Shown here: positions 36,347-46,455 of the stretch, in pieces
Layout: each line of letters starts with the position of its first letter
Numbering within the stretch: the stretch's first letter is position 1
Assembly (NCBI GenBank): GCA_002753095.1
Contig: PDZU01000009.1
Coordinates: forward strand, 1 to 58,405
Origin: Magnetococcales bacterium
GTDB lineage: Bacteria > Pseudomonadota > Magnetococcia > Magnetococcales > Magnetaquicoccaceae
DNA length: 58,405 nt
Reading direction: 5' to 3'
Made by a program: the position numbers and the translations under genes
The notes under the pieces: generated by a model
Told to the model about the DNA's origin: nothing
Databases searched by the model: none
What the model saw: the letters and a program-made list of their open reading frames with translations, nothing else

Positions 36347-37987
36347 TTAAGCGGGGTTATGGCGCCGCTGCCGGGAACGAAACGAACGACGCACGGGAGG
36401 TCGGCGCAGTGGTGGTGACGACGGGTGCGCCGCAACCGGCGCCTTGGCACTCTGACGCAACAAACGACTAATCTCGCGATTGATGGAACGACGCCTCTCC
36501 TGGGCCGGTTCCAACTCCGGAAACTGCTCCGGAAAGCGATAATGCAACCAACAATACAGATCCACCACCCGCATGGCCGTCTCCAACAGATCCAACGAGG
36601 GCGGAAACTCCTCGCTGAACAACGGCACCACCTCATCCAAACCCAACGGGTGATGATGGGCCACCGTGCGCACCATCCGCTCAAACGCCAAAACCGCACT
36701 CAAAGCCCGCAAAGGAACCGGCGCATTGGCCAAAGCAAAACGAATCTCCATGGCCAAAGCCGGATAACGATCGGTAATCTGCGCCAAGAAAATCTGATCC
36801 TCCAACGCGGCTACCTCATAAACCGTCGGATCCGGCTTGACCGCATGGGCAAACAACAACATCATCCGCGCCAGCGAAGGCTTCCGATCCTGACGCTGCA
36901 AATTGGCCAAGGCCATCAAATGGTCAAACGTGGGCGCCAAATGGGCCCGATGAATGGCATGCGGCGCCGTATGCAAGGCACTCATGATATGGTCGTCAGC
37001 AATGCGAAAAGTACCAACAAAACCCACCTCATTCTTGCCATAACGACCCGCCCGCCCAGCAATCTGCCGTACCTCCATCGGAGTCAACGGATGCTTGCGA
37101 CGATCAATAAATTTTTGATCCTCCGCAAACAACAGGGTGCGAATGGGCAAGTTCAAACCCATGCCGATGGCATCCGTCGCCACCAAATAAGGTGCCTGCC
37201 CCGACGCAAACAACTCGGCCTGCTGCCGCCGCACCTCTGGCGGCAACGCCCCATACAAAACCGCCGCCCGCGCCCCGGTCTGCTGCTCCACACTCTCCTT
37301 CAAGCCCAACACCGCCGCCCGCGAAAAAGCCACCAAAGCCGTGCCCGGCTCCAAAGCACGAAATTTCATCACCGGTGCCGCCAACGGCTGCAAAGGAGAC
37401 AAACGCTCCAGATTGACCACCTCATACGGCTCTTCCGTCAACCGCAACAGCTTTTCAATAGCCGGTCGCGCCTCCGGGGCACCAATGATGCACACCCGCT
37501 CTGCCCTGGCCCCCAAAATCGCCTGCGTCCAAGCCCAGCCCCGATCCGCATCCCCCAGCATCTGCGCCTCGTCGATCACCACCACCTCCTGGCGCAAATG
37601 GGTGGACATCATCTCGATGGTGCGCGCACTATGCAACGCACCATCCACCTCGATGCGCTCCTCACCGGTCACCATGTGACAAGGCACACCCCAGGAGTTC
37701 AGCGTATCCGCCACCTCCAACGCCAGCAAACGCAACGGCGCCAAATAACTCCCAGTACGTGCATCCGCCAGTATGCGTAACGCCTGATAGGTCTTTCCAG
37801 AGTTGGTCGGCCCCAAAAAAAGAGTGAAATGACGCTGTAATTCCCGCGCCGGAAACAAGGTGTGAAATTCCAAAATACGCGTCGCCGCCGACAATTTTTT
37901 TTCCAGGCGCGCCGAATGACGGACCGAAACAGTCATGTCGTTGCCAGAGCGCGACGCTCTCCGTGAGTGGCTTCTGTTGGCATCCAT
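36347..37987 (-). CDS. Suv3-like superfamily II RNA helicase
   Basis: The 546-residue protein has Walker A LFLGPTNSGKTYQAL (about 57-70), the DEAQ box VVVIDEAQML (136-144), CIIGAPEARPAI and motif VI RQIAGRAGRYG. The C-terminal helical region resembles Suv3 and ends in a basic Arg-rich tail. Suv3 is the mitochondrial degradosome helicase; related genes occur in alphaproteobacteria. ATG at 37987 is used; a second ATG at 37936 is possible. Confidence 0.85.
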   Translation of the reverse strand: MDANRSHSRRASRSGNDMTVSVRHSARLEKKLSAATRILEFHTLFPARELQRHFTLFLGPTNSGKTYQALRILADARTGSYLAPLRLLALEVADTLNSWGVPCHMVTGEERIEVDGALHSARTIEMMSTHLRQEVVVIDEAQMLGDADRGWAWTQAILGARAERVCIIGAPEARPAIEKLLRLTEEPYEVVNLERLSPLQPLAAPVMKFRALEPGTALVAFSRAAVLGLKESVEQQTGARAAVLYGALPPEVRRQQAELFASGQAPYLVATDAIGMGLNLPIRTLLFAEDQKFIDRRKHPLTPMEVRQIAGRAGRYGKNEVGFVGTFRIADDHIMSALHTAPHAIHRAHLAPTFDHLMALANLQRQDRKPSLARMMLLFAHAVKPDPTVYEVAALEDQIFLAQITDRYPALAMEIRFALANAPVPLRALSAVLAFERMVRTVAHHHPLGLDEVVPLFSEEFPPSLDLLETAMRVVDLYCWLHYRFPEQFPELEPAQERRRSINREISRLLRQSAKAPVAAHPSSPPLRRPPVRRSFRSRQRRHNPA

Positions 37988-38152
37988 GGTAATGTATATG
38001 ACTGTCCTTTATGATAGCGCGCGCAGGATAATTTGGCCCATACCCCGATCCGACCCTCAGTGTACTCCGCGCAGGAGGTTCTGTCATCGGTTCGATTGTC
38101 CCCGCACCAACGGCCCAACCTTCCCCCCATTTCCGCCACGGGAGAACACGCA

Positions 38153-39100
38153 ATGCGTATCGGTATCGACTTGGGCGGCAGTAAAATTGAAGCCATCCTG
38201 CTCCATCCCCAGGGGGAGATCCTGCGCCGAGAACGGCTCCCCACCCCCCAGGGTGACTATGCCGCCACACTGCAAACCATCGCCACCCTGGTTGCCCGCA
38301 TGGAAACCCACCCTGCGGTCAAACAACCCGGTCTGCCGGTGGGTGTCGGCATCCCTGGCGCCATCTCCCTGCACAACGGTCGGGTCAAGAACGCCAACTC
38401 AGTCTGCCTGATCGGCAAGGATCTGACCGCCGACCTGCAACAACACCTGGACCGGCCAGTTCGTCTGGCCAACGATGCCGACTGCTTTACCCTCTCCGAA
38501 GCCACCGATGGCGCCGCCGCCCAACTGCCCATCGTCTTCGGTGTCATCCTCGGTACCGGCGTCGGTGGTGGCATCGCCGTGCAAGGAACACTGCTGCAAG
38601 GCGTCAACGCCATCTGCGGCGAATGGGGCCACAACCCCCTGCCCTGGCCAACTCCCCAGGAACTGCCCGGCCACCCCTGCTACTGCGGTCAATCCGGCTG
38701 CATCGAAACCTTTCTCTCCGGGCCAGGACTCTGCCGCCATCACCTTGACCTGTGCGGAGAAGAAAAAAAACCCGACGCAATCGTCCAGGCCGCCGCCGCA
38801 GGTGATGCCCACGCCGAAACCTCCCTGCGCCTCTACGAATCCCGCTTGGCCCGCGCCCTGGCCAGCGTCATTAACCTGCTCGACCCCTTCGCCATCGTCC
38901 TGGGCGGCGGTCTGGCCAACATAGCCCGCTGGTACCAAACCGTACCAACTCTCTGGCAAGCGCATGTTTTTTCCGATCGCGTGACCACCCGCCTGCTGCC
39001 CGCCAAACACGGCGACTCCAGCGGTGTGCGCGGTGCCGCCTGGCTCTGGCCCTCCCCCAGTCAGCAAGGGGGGATGTCTCATGCCACAGCAAGAGAGTAA
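38153..39100 (+). CDS. ROK-family sugar kinase (fructokinase-like)
   Basis: The 315-residue kinase starts with the phosphate-binding MRIGIDLGGSKIE. It has LANDADCFTLSEA with the catalytic Asp, VILGTGVGGGIAVQG, and the ROK zinc motif CGEWGHNP followed by CYCGQSGCIE. Sequence fits Mak-type fructokinase or glucokinase; the sugar cannot be fixed by eye. It is divergent from the helicase gene with 165 bases between them. Confidence 0.9.
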   Translation: MRIGIDLGGSKIEAILLHPQGEILRRERLPTPQGDYAATLQTIATLVARMETHPAVKQPGLPVGVGIPGAISLHNGRVKNANSVCLIGKDLTADLQQHLDRPVRLANDADCFTLSEATDGAAAQLPIVFGVILGTGVGGGIAVQGTLLQGVNAICGEWGHNPLPWPTPQELPGHPCYCGQSGCIETFLSGPGLCRHHLDLCGEEKKPDAIVQAAAAGDAHAETSLRLYESRLARALASVINLLDPFAIVLGGGLANIARWYQTVPTLWQAHVFSDRVTTRLLPAKHGDSSGVRGAAWLWPSPSQQGGMSHATARE

Positions 39101-39131
39101 TGTGCGGCGGTGCGGCGTTTTCTTTAAAAAT

Positions 39132-39176
39132 TTCTGCGGGGTGCAGGGGCGATCATCGCCCCTGCACCCCGCAGAA
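39132..39176. repeat. 45-nt perfect palindrome between ROK kinase and MFS gene
   Basis: Arms of 22 bp around a single central C at 39154; the core is GGGGCGAT-C-ATCGCCCC. It is nearly identical to 36286-36324, but without a T-run downstream. It lies 31 bases after the kinase stop and 17 bases before the MFS start. It is the largest perfect palindrome noticed in the window. Confidence 0.9.
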
Positions 39177-39193
39177 GTTTAGGAGCTGAGAAG

Positions 39194-40408
39194 TTGAGAA
39201 GTTTAGAAGAAATCGCAACCTTCCTCGGCCTGCGCCGCAGCATGGCCGGCATGCTGGCCATGGTCGTCCTGGTCGGCCTGGGCGAACGCATGGCCGATCG
39301 CTTTCTGCCCATCTACCTGCTGGCCGTCGGCGGCTCCACCCTGGCCGTCGGCCTGCTCAACGCCATGGAAAATTTCCTTGGCGCCCTCTACGCCCTGCCC
39401 GGTGGCTACCTGGCCGACCGTTGGGGCGTCAAGCGCTCCCTGATCTTCTTCAACCTGCTCAGCATGGCCGGATTCTCGATCGTCTTTCTCTTTCCCACCT
39501 GGCAGGCGGTCTTTGTCGGCGCCATCCTCTTTCTCTCCTGGTCCGCCATCTCCCTGCCCGCCACCATGAGCCTGATCAATCAAACCCTCCCGTTCGATAA
39601 ACGCACCATGGGCGCCTCTGTCCACGCCATGGTCAAACGTATCCCCATGGCCCTGGGACCACTGGCAGGTGGCCTCGCCATCTCCTGGCTGGGCGAAACG
39701 GAAGGAGTGCGCAGCGCCTTCCTGGTCGCCCTGCTCCTGGCTGCCCTAGCCCTCTACCTGCAAATCCGCCTCATCGCACCCGACAGCCCCGCCCCAGAAC
39801 ACGACCCGGAAAAAAATCCCCTCCGCCTCTGGCCCCTCATGCCAAAAGCCCTGCGCCAACTCCTGCTGGCCGATATTCTCATCCGCTTCTGCGAACAAAT
39901 TCCTTACGCCTTCGTCGTCATCTGGTGCATGAAAATGGTCGCAGAACCCGTCTCCGCCCTGCAGTTCGCCCTCCTCACCAGCATCGAAATGGTCACCGCC
40001 ATGGCCCTCTATATCCCAGTCGGATGGCTCTCCGAACGCTGGGGCAAAAAAGGCTTTGTCCTGCTCACCTTCCTCTTCTTTACCGCTTTTCCCGTTATCC
40101 TCAGCCAATGCCAATCCTTCTGGCCCCTGGTGCTGGCCTTCATCGTCCGTGGCCTGAAAGAGTTTGGCGAACCAAGCCGAAAAACTTTAATCATGGAATT
40201 GGCCCCCAGCGGACGCAAGGCCACCTTCTTTGGCCTCTACTATCTGGTTCGTGACCTGTTTGTCACTTTGGGTGCCCTACTGGGCGCCTTTCTCTGGCAG
40301 TGGGGCGCCACAACCACCTTCATGACCGCCTCCCTGTTCGGAATCGCCGGCACCCTCTGGTTCGCCCGCTACGGTCAGGATGTGGACAATCCATCCCCAC
40401 CTCACTGA
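39194..40408 (+). CDS. MFS transporter
   Basis: The 404-residue protein has about twelve hydrophobic segments and MFS loop signatures: GGYLADRWGVKRSL after helix 2 and GWLSERWGKKGF in the second half. The start is a TTG at 39194 with AGGAG eight bases before it. Substrate unknown. It converges with the SCO1 gene; the two reading frames overlap by seven bases at their stops. Confidence 0.85.
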   Translation: MRSLEEIATFLGLRRSMAGMLAMVVLVGLGERMADRFLPIYLLAVGGSTLAVGLLNAMENFLGALYALPGGYLADRWGVKRSLIFFNLLSMAGFSIVFLFPTWQAVFVGAILFLSWSAISLPATMSLINQTLPFDKRTMGASVHAMVKRIPMALGPLAGGLAISWLGETEGVRSAFLVALLLAALALYLQIRLIAPDSPAPEHDPEKNPLRLWPLMPKALRQLLLADILIRFCEQIPYAFVVIWCMKMVAEPVSALQFALLTSIEMVTAMALYIPVGWLSERWGKKGFVLLTFLFFTAFPVILSQCQSFWPLVLAFIVRGLKEFGEPSRKTLIMELAPSGRKATFFGLYYLVRDLFVTLGALLGAFLWQWGATTTFMTASLFGIAGTLWFARYGQDVDNPSPPH

Positions 40409-41160
40409 TTATAGGCGGCCTCGCCATACAGTTTTCTGGAACGAACATACTCACGCAGCTTGCCATACTCCTCGACAATTTTTTCGGCATTGTTGTAGTC
40501 GGGAAACATGGCGGTCAACCGTCCCAAAGGATCCAGCAAAAAGATGGCGCTGGTATGGCTGATCAAACCATCATCCTTGCCCGCCTCACTCTTGGCAACA
40601 GCCTCCTTGTTCACCGCACCAGCAGTTTCAGCCTTGGCCGGTTCACGAAAATCAGCCGCAGAAAAATAGGTGGCACCCACCTGAAAGGCAAACGCACGGA
40701 TCTGCTCGTCCGTACCAGTCAAACCCTTAAAATCACGATTAAAAAACTGCACATACTGCCGTATGTGCGCCGCCGAATCCCGCTTGGGATCCACCGAGAC
40801 AAAAAGCACCTGACTGTTGCCCAGATTATTGGCCGCCTTCTCCTGCATCTGACGAAACGCATCGGCCAACACCCCCAAAGCCATCGGGCAAATATCTGGA
40901 CAATGCGTATAGCCAAAAAACAGGAACGTCCATTTGCCACGCAATTGCTCAAAGGTGTAAGGCTTTTCGTCATGATCCTGCAACGTGAAAGCCTGCAACG
41001 GACGCGGCGAAGGCAAAACAGCACTGGATAACCCCGCCGGAAAGATGGGACCATCCGCCGTCATGTGCAGCCAGCGCCAACCCAGCACAGTCGCCGCGAA
41101 AATGACCATCGACAACATCGCCACCGACCATAAGGAAACTTTCTCTCCTTGCTGCCCCAT
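40402..41160 (-). CDS. SCO1/SenC copper chaperone-like protein
   Basis: Membrane-anchored thioredoxin-fold protein that helps deliver copper to cytochrome c oxidase. The 252-residue product has one N-terminal helix (SVAMLSMVIFAATVLGW), the copper motif THCPDICP (Cys87, Cys91), VSVDPKRDS and the distal His202 in LISHTSAIF. A 25-residue Ala/Lys/Glu-rich insertion (173-197) precedes that histidine and is unusual. ATG at 41160 follows GGGGGGAG. It is the third gene after two TolC-family genes, with a 17-base gap. Confidence 0.9.
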   Translation of the reverse strand: MGQQGEKVSLWSVAMLSMVIFAATVLGWRWLHMTADGPIFPAGLSSAVLPSPRPLQAFTLQDHDEKPYTFEQLRGKWTFLFFGYTHCPDICPMALGVLADAFRQMQEKAANNLGNSQVLFVSVDPKRDSAAHIRQYVQFFNRDFKGLTGTDEQIRAFAFQVGATYFSAADFREPAKAETAGAVNKEAVAKSEAGKDDGLISHTSAIFLLDPLGRLTAMFPDYNNAEKIVEEYGKLREYVRSRKLYGEAAYNQ

Positions 41161-41177
41161 GTAAAACTCCCCCCTAC

Positions 41178-42830
41178 TCAGTGCAACCGCAAACGACGAC
41201 TGGGCCGCAAACCGACATCCGCCCACGGCAGCACAATGGCCGCCCCGCTCTCGCCGACAACCACATTTTCCGAAGCGCTCCCCTCAGTCTGCAGATGCTG
41301 ACTCCATTGCAAAGTAACCTGATCAAGCACTGCCGCACGCGGTTGCACTTTGCCAACCGCTTGCACCTTTGCCTCCCCCTCCAACGCCGCATCCAACCCC
41401 GGAAACGACTGCAACGACCGTAACAAACGCTCCAGAAAACTCTCCTTGCCTGCCTCAGCCCCCTCCGAACCTCCATACTCCTGCCAATCCGGTAAGGCCA
41501 TCCGCTCCGGGGTCAACTGCCCAATCGTCTGCAACAATTGATATTGTGACGAAACCAACTCATAGCGGGTTTTCACCAGGTCAGTCTCGGAACGAAAAAG
41601 CTGATTCTGCAACTCCAACAACTGGATCACCGTGCGGAAACCCGCCGCAAACTCCTCCTCCATCCCCTTGACCGCCTGCTTGTAAAACGAATAAGCCGCC
41701 TCGGAAGAAGAGACCGTCGCCTTGGCACTGTTCATCATCAAATGGGCCTGCTTGATCTCGCGCAGGGCCTGCTTGTCCACCTTTTGCCAATCGGCCTCAC
41801 GGGCATTTTTTGTCTCCAAAGCCTCACGCGTGCGCGACATCACCTTGCCCCCAGAAAATAGAGGCACCGTCAGTTGCACCGCAACACTGTACTGATTCTC
41901 GCCATTGATCCGCGCATCACTCCCTCCCCGATAGGTCAACGCCATCGCCTGCAGATCCAACATGGGATAGTGACCCGCTTTTTCAATCTCTACCCCAACC
42001 TCGGCAGACTCCATGCGCAGGCGCGCCGCTTTCAAGTCGGGTCTGGCCTCACGCTGGGCGGTCAACGCCTCCAACGTGCCCCGAATAAAGGAACTCGGCA
42101 CATCGGGAACCTCCAACTTATCCGGCACCGGCATGCCCGTTGCCTCCTCGAATCGGGCACGGGAGACCACCGCCTCATTGCGCGCCCGAATCAACTCCGC
42201 CTCCGCCGACGCCACCCGCGCCGTGGCCTGATCCACATCCGTCTTGGTCAAATCACCCGCCTGACGACGCGCCAAAGCCGCTTGCAAATTATGCTCCGTC
42301 AACAGCAAATTTTCTTCCGCCAAACGGGCCACATTGCTGGTCAGCAACACGTTGACCATCGCCTGGATACTCTCCCACAATACCGCCTGCACCGTGGCCT
42401 GATACTCCTCCTCTGCCGCTGCAATCAACGGCTTGCTCTGCTGCAACGTCAGCAATAACTGACGCCGAAAAAGAGGCTGAACCATGTTGACATACAAACG
42501 ATCCGGCGGGTTGCTTGAGCTGGTGTTGTCAGTCCAGGTGTCCGAAAAGCGCGTGTGTGACGCCCCACCAACCACCTCTGGCAACAACGACGCCAAACTC
42601 TGATCAAACTTCTCCTTGGTGGCCAGCAAAGTGGCTCTGGCCGCCGCAATTTTTGGGTTACTCTGCATGGCCGCATCCAAAGCCTGCGCAAATGGTGTCG
42701 TTCCCACCACCGTCTCAGCCCGGAGCGTTGTCATGCCCATCACGAAAAAAATGAAGGCCGCTACCCCCACCCCAAGAGTTGACACCCCCGCGCGCGTTGG
42801 TCCGGCCATTCTTTTGCCAGTCAATTTCAT
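41178..42830 (-). CDS. TolC-family outer-membrane channel protein (first)
   Basis: The 550-residue product has a signal peptide and two OEP repeats: FAQALDAAMQSNPKIAAARA and, later, LEALTAQREARPDLKAARL. The latter leads into the coiled-coil hairpins of a TolC-type trimeric tunnel. The last hundred residues, after QLTPERMALPDW, form a non-TolC extension. It lies 94 bases downstream of a second TolC-family gene. No adaptor or ABC gene adjoins. Confidence 0.88.
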   Translation of the reverse strand: MKLTGKRMAGPTRAGVSTLGVGVAAFIFFVMGMTTLRAETVVGTTPFAQALDAAMQSNPKIAAARATLLATKEKFDQSLASLLPEVVGGASHTRFSDTWTDNTSSSNPPDRLYVNMVQPLFRRQLLLTLQQSKPLIAAAEEEYQATVQAVLWESIQAMVNVLLTSNVARLAEENLLLTEHNLQAALARRQAGDLTKTDVDQATARVASAEAELIRARNEAVVSRARFEEATGMPVPDKLEVPDVPSSFIRGTLEALTAQREARPDLKAARLRMESAEVGVEIEKAGHYPMLDLQAMALTYRGGSDARINGENQYSVAVQLTVPLFSGGKVMSRTREALETKNAREADWQKVDKQALREIKQAHLMMNSAKATVSSSEAAYSFYKQAVKGMEEEFAAGFRTVIQLLELQNQLFRSETDLVKTRYELVSSQYQLLQTIGQLTPERMALPDWQEYGGSEGAEAGKESFLERLLRSLQSFPGLDAALEGEAKVQAVGKVQPRAAVLDQVTLQWSQHLQTEGSASENVVVGESGAAIVLPWADVGLRPSRRLRLH

Positions 42831-42924
42831 GCCACCTACTCAAGATCACTGTTTACCGATTGGAGTGCTAGCCGCCTACTTTCAACCCTCTGAAAACATC
42901 ATCCCGGAATATATCGACCACCCC

Positions 42925-44562
42925 TCAGTGCGACTCTGGCGACTCACCCATCAGATCATCCACCGCTGCCCGAAACATGGACTCCCTCTGGCCATCCTCT
43001 GCTCCCACATCAGCGTCTGCAGGGGACACCTCCGGCAATCTTACCATGCCCGCAGAAACGGAATCCCCCGCCAACGGATAGGCGTGCGATTTTACATCCC
43101 CCTTGCCAGCACCCTTTTTCGACTCCGGTTGAAGCGCTTTTGGTGCCTCCTCCTCCATGCGGTTGGGATCAATCTCCCGTTTTTCCTTCTCCATCAACCC
43201 TTCACTGGGCGCAGACAGATCCGCCGTCACCGCCTGCCGCAACGATCCCATGCGTGCAAACAGCTCATACGCACTCTTGATGTAGCTCAGTTCCTCCACC
43301 AACAAACCATTCTTGGCGGCAAACAGTTCGTTTTCCGAGTTCAACACGTCCAGCAACGTCCGCTTGCCCATCTTGAACTGATCGTGGTACGACGCAGTCA
43401 CCTGCTTGCTGACCTCATAATGCTGCCGCATGAACCCAATCCGCGTCAGCGCCATGGTCAACCGGTTCCAAGACTCCCGCGTATTCTCCTCCAGAGCCCG
43501 CTGCGTCTTATCCTGAATCTGCTTGGCCTGCTCCAACAGGTTGCGCTGCTCGGCAATGCGCGCCTTGTCTGCGCCACCGGCAAAAAGATTATAGTTCATC
43601 CGCAGCATGGCCGCTGCCGACTGGGCATGCCCCTCCACACCACTGACATTGGCGTTGTTGGTGGCACTCAGCTCCAAATCCACCTTGGGCATCATCCCCG
43701 CCTTGGCCACATCCACCCCCAACTCGGCGGCCAATACCGTCAAACGGGCCGCACCCAACTCCGGATTATCCCGCAAGGCAATTTCCAGCGCATCCTCCAC
43801 CGACTTGGGCAGCAACTCCTCTGGAACCAATGGCCGTACCATCTCCGGCTCGGTCAGGGGCGGCAAACCGACAATCTCGGTAAATTTGGCCTGGGCGTTT
43901 TTATAAGCCGCTTGATTGCTGGCATGGTTGGCCGAGGCCAGATAGGTGCGGCTCTTGGCCTGATGCACGTCTGCCTGCGGACCCGCCCCACCCTCAAATT
44001 TGCGTTGTACCTTGGAAAGAATGCGCTGATGCAACAACACATTGTCCTTGATCAACTCAAGCTGAATATGCTTCATGACCAGTTCGACGTAAGACTGTAC
44101 CGCTTGCAACGCCACGTTGTCCGAGGCGAGCGCAACACGGGCCTGCGCCCCCTTTAGTTGCGTCCTGGCCTGCGCCACCTTGGATTTGGTGTCAAAACCG
44201 TCAAAAATATTCTGTTTCAGCAGCAGCCCAGTCTCCCCCCGGTCCAATTCCAACCAGTGCCCGGAACGTCCTGCTGTGGTATTCGCACTGCGTGTCGTGG
44301 TATTGTCAGATCTTTCCCGCCCATACCCGGCCGTAAAATCTAAACGAGGCAAATAACCCGCAAAAGCTTGATTCACCTTTTGGTCCAACGACTTGCCATA
44401 CTCCTCGGCAGCCTGAACCTCTGGATAGGTTTTAACCGCCAACTCCACCGCTTCACGCATGGTCATGCCCGCAGCAGGGGAAACAGAAGAGATGAGCGTC
44501 AACCCGGCAAGCAATGCCAGAACAGAACGCGACAAGACCGATTTTTTGCCTATCTTAATCAT
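42925..44562 (-). CDS. TolC-family outer-membrane channel protein (second)
   Basis: The 545-residue product starts with a signal peptide (MIKIGKKSVLSRSVLALLA). It follows the AggA/LapE-like OEP pattern: MREAVELAVKTYPEVQAAEE, LKQNIFDGFDTKSKVAQA, QSYVELVMKHIQLELI, QFKMGKRTLLDVLNSENELF and SAYELFARMGSL. This branch is typical of type I secretion of large repeat proteins, so it is a candidate channel for the giant protease at 52856. A charged, disordered extension of about 100 residues follows the domain. Confidence 0.88.
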   Translation of the reverse strand: MIKIGKKSVLSRSVLALLAGLTLISSVSPAAGMTMREAVELAVKTYPEVQAAEEYGKSLDQKVNQAFAGYLPRLDFTAGYGRERSDNTTTRSANTTAGRSGHWLELDRGETGLLLKQNIFDGFDTKSKVAQARTQLKGAQARVALASDNVALQAVQSYVELVMKHIQLELIKDNVLLHQRILSKVQRKFEGGAGPQADVHQAKSRTYLASANHASNQAAYKNAQAKFTEIVGLPPLTEPEMVRPLVPEELLPKSVEDALEIALRDNPELGAARLTVLAAELGVDVAKAGMMPKVDLELSATNNANVSGVEGHAQSAAAMLRMNYNLFAGGADKARIAEQRNLLEQAKQIQDKTQRALEENTRESWNRLTMALTRIGFMRQHYEVSKQVTASYHDQFKMGKRTLLDVLNSENELFAAKNGLLVEELSYIKSAYELFARMGSLRQAVTADLSAPSEGLMEKEKREIDPNRMEEEAPKALQPESKKGAGKGDVKSHAYPLAGDSVSAGMVRLPEVSPADADVGAEDGQRESMFRAAVDDLMGESPESH

Positions 44563-44906
44563 GAATGCCCGACTCCTGTCGTCATCGATGAAACGAAACT
44601 GTGAGATCTTCCAGAGCGTTGAATGATCGGCTATCCTTGTGCCAACCATAACACAGCCCCTCTGTCAAGAGGCATATGCAAAATCAAGACCACTAAATAC
44701 TAAACAATACTGTCGCCAAAATTGAGCGGATTCTAGCACAGCGACAGCAGTGCAGCAACCTGAAAACGATTCTCAGGAATGAATATTTTCCACTATTTGT
44801 ATGATAATACAGAAAGTCAGAGCATTTTATGAACAGATCAATCACCATTCCTACCCAATAATATTCTTTAGCGTCAGTACAAAAAACATCACCGGCGACA
44901 AAAGAT
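44563..44906. other. A/T-rich intergenic stretch
   Basis: 344 bases between the start of the second TolC-family gene and the glnA terminator. It must contain the promoter of the minus-strand TolC-SCO1 genes. No further gene, repeat or recognised site was found. Confidence 0.5.
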
Positions 44907-44939
44907 AAAAAAAATGGTGCGTCCATTTGGACGCACCAT
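44907..44939 (-). terminator. Rho-independent terminator of glnA
   Basis: Perfect 11-bp stem (ATGGTGCGTCC at 44914-44924, complement at 44929-44939) with a four-base loop. On the minus strand it is followed by a run of eight T, about 46 bases after the glnA stop. Confidence 0.95.
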
Positions 44940-44985
44940 CTGTATCCTGCATGCAGCAAAAGGCGAAGCGGAACAACAACCCCGC

Positions 44986-46407
44986 TTAGACGCTGTAATA
45001 CATTTCGAACTCAACCGGGTGCGGGGTATGCTCGGTACGATAGACCTCTTTCATCTTCAGCTCGATCCAGGCATTGATCAGATCATCGCTGAACACATCG
45101 CCCTTTTTCAGGTATTCACGATCTGCATCCAAGGCCGCCAACGCTTCACGCAGCGAACCGCACACCGTGGGGATCTGCTGCAACTCTTCCGGCGGCAGAT
45201 CGTACAGGTTTTTGTCCATGGGCGCGCCCGGATCGATCTTGTTCTCGATACCGTCCAGGCCAGCCATCAACAACGCGGCAAAAGCCAAGTAGGGGTTGGA
45301 GGCCGGATCCGGAAAACGAATCTCGCACCGTTTGCCCTTCGGCGAAGAAGAGGCCGGAATACGGATACTGGCCGAACGGTTGCGCGCCGAGTGCGCCAAC
45401 AACACCGGGGCCTCGAAACCGGGGATCAAACGCTTGTAGGAGTTGGTGGTGCTGTTGGTGAAAGCGTTCAGAGAACGGGCATGCTTCTTGATGCCACCAA
45501 TGAAGTTGAGCGCCAAGTCAGACAGGTCGGCATACCGGTTGCCCGCAAAAAGAGGCTTGCCATCCTTCCAGAGCGACATGTGGACGTGCATACCGGAACC
45601 ATTGTCGCCACCCATCGGTTTGGGCATAAAGGTGACGGTTTTGCCGGAGTTGTGGGCCACGTTATGGACCACATATTTGTACTTTTGGATATTGTCGGCC
45701 ATGGCAAGCAGATCACCAAACTGCATGTCGATCTCGCACTGACCGGCGGTAGCCACTTCGTGATGGTGGAATTCGATAATGATCCCCATCTCTTCCATCA
45801 ACAAGGCCATCTCGGAACGCATATCCTGGAAGGCATCCACGGGCGGAACCGGGAAATACCCCCCTTTGACACCCGGACGATGGCCGGAGTTGCCCTCTTC
45901 ATAATCGGTATCGGTGTTCCAACTTCCCTCTTCCGAATCGATGAAGGACATGACACTGTTGATGCTCACTTTGTAGCGCACGGAATCGAAGATGAAAAAC
46001 TCCGCCTCAGGTCCACAGAAGCAGGTATCGGCAATGCCGGTGAACTGCAGATAGGCACCTGCCCGTTTGGCCACCGCACGCGGATCACGGCTGTAGCCTT
46101 CGCCCGTGAAGGGATCCACCACATCACACACCAGAATCAACGTGGTTGCATCGGTGAAAGGATCCAAAATCGCCGTGGTCGGATCTGGTTTGAAGACCAT
46201 GTCCGATTGGTGAATTTCGCACCAACCGGCGATGGACGAACCGTCAAAGCCAAAGCCGCTCTCGAAGACCTCTTCGGTCAGACGACGCGCGGGGGTGGTG
46301 ATGTGTTGCCATTTGCCGTGAAAATCAGTGAACCGAAAGTCCACAAACTTGACATCGTGCTCTTCGATCATGGCCAAAGCATTGCGAATCGCTTCTTGGT
46401 CTGACAT
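44986..46407 (-). CDS. glnA: Glutamine synthetase type I
   Basis: ATP-dependent condensation of glutamate and ammonium. The 473-residue length is normal for GS-I. It has [16 protein letters not shown], the ammonium-site [47 protein letters not shown], and NLYDLPPEE with Tyr402, the adenylylation site, so GlnE-type control is likely. ATG at 46407 follows GAGGAA; a TTG two codons earlier is rejected. It lies 48 bases downstream of the second amtB and ends at a strong terminator. Confidence 0.97.
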   Translation of the reverse strand: MSDQEAIRNALAMIEEHDVKFVDFRFTDFHGKWQHITTPARRLTEEVFESGFGFDGSSIAGWCEIHQSDMVFKPDPTTAILDPFTDATTLILVCDVVDPFTGEGYSRDPRAVAKRAGAYLQFTGIADTCFCGPEAEFFIFDSVRYKVSINSVMSFIDSEEGSWNTDTDYEEGNSGHRPGVKGGYFPVPPVDAFQDMRSEMALLMEEMGIIIEFHHHEVATAGQCEIDMQFGDLLAMADNIQKYKYVVHNVAHNSGKTVTFMPKPMGGDNGSGMHVHMSLWKDGKPLFAGNRYADLSDLALNFIGGIKKHARSLNAFTNSTTNSYKRLIPGFEAPVLLAHSARNRSASIRIPASSSPKGKRCEIRFPDPASNPYLAFAALLMAGLDGIENKIDPGAPMDKNLYDLPPEELQQIPTVCGSLREALAALDADREYLKKGDVFSDDLINAWIELKMKEVYRTEHTPHPVEFEMYYSV

Positions 46408-46455
46408 GCCCAATTCCTCTTCCGATGGTAATGATGTTTAGAAAAAAGTTCAAAT

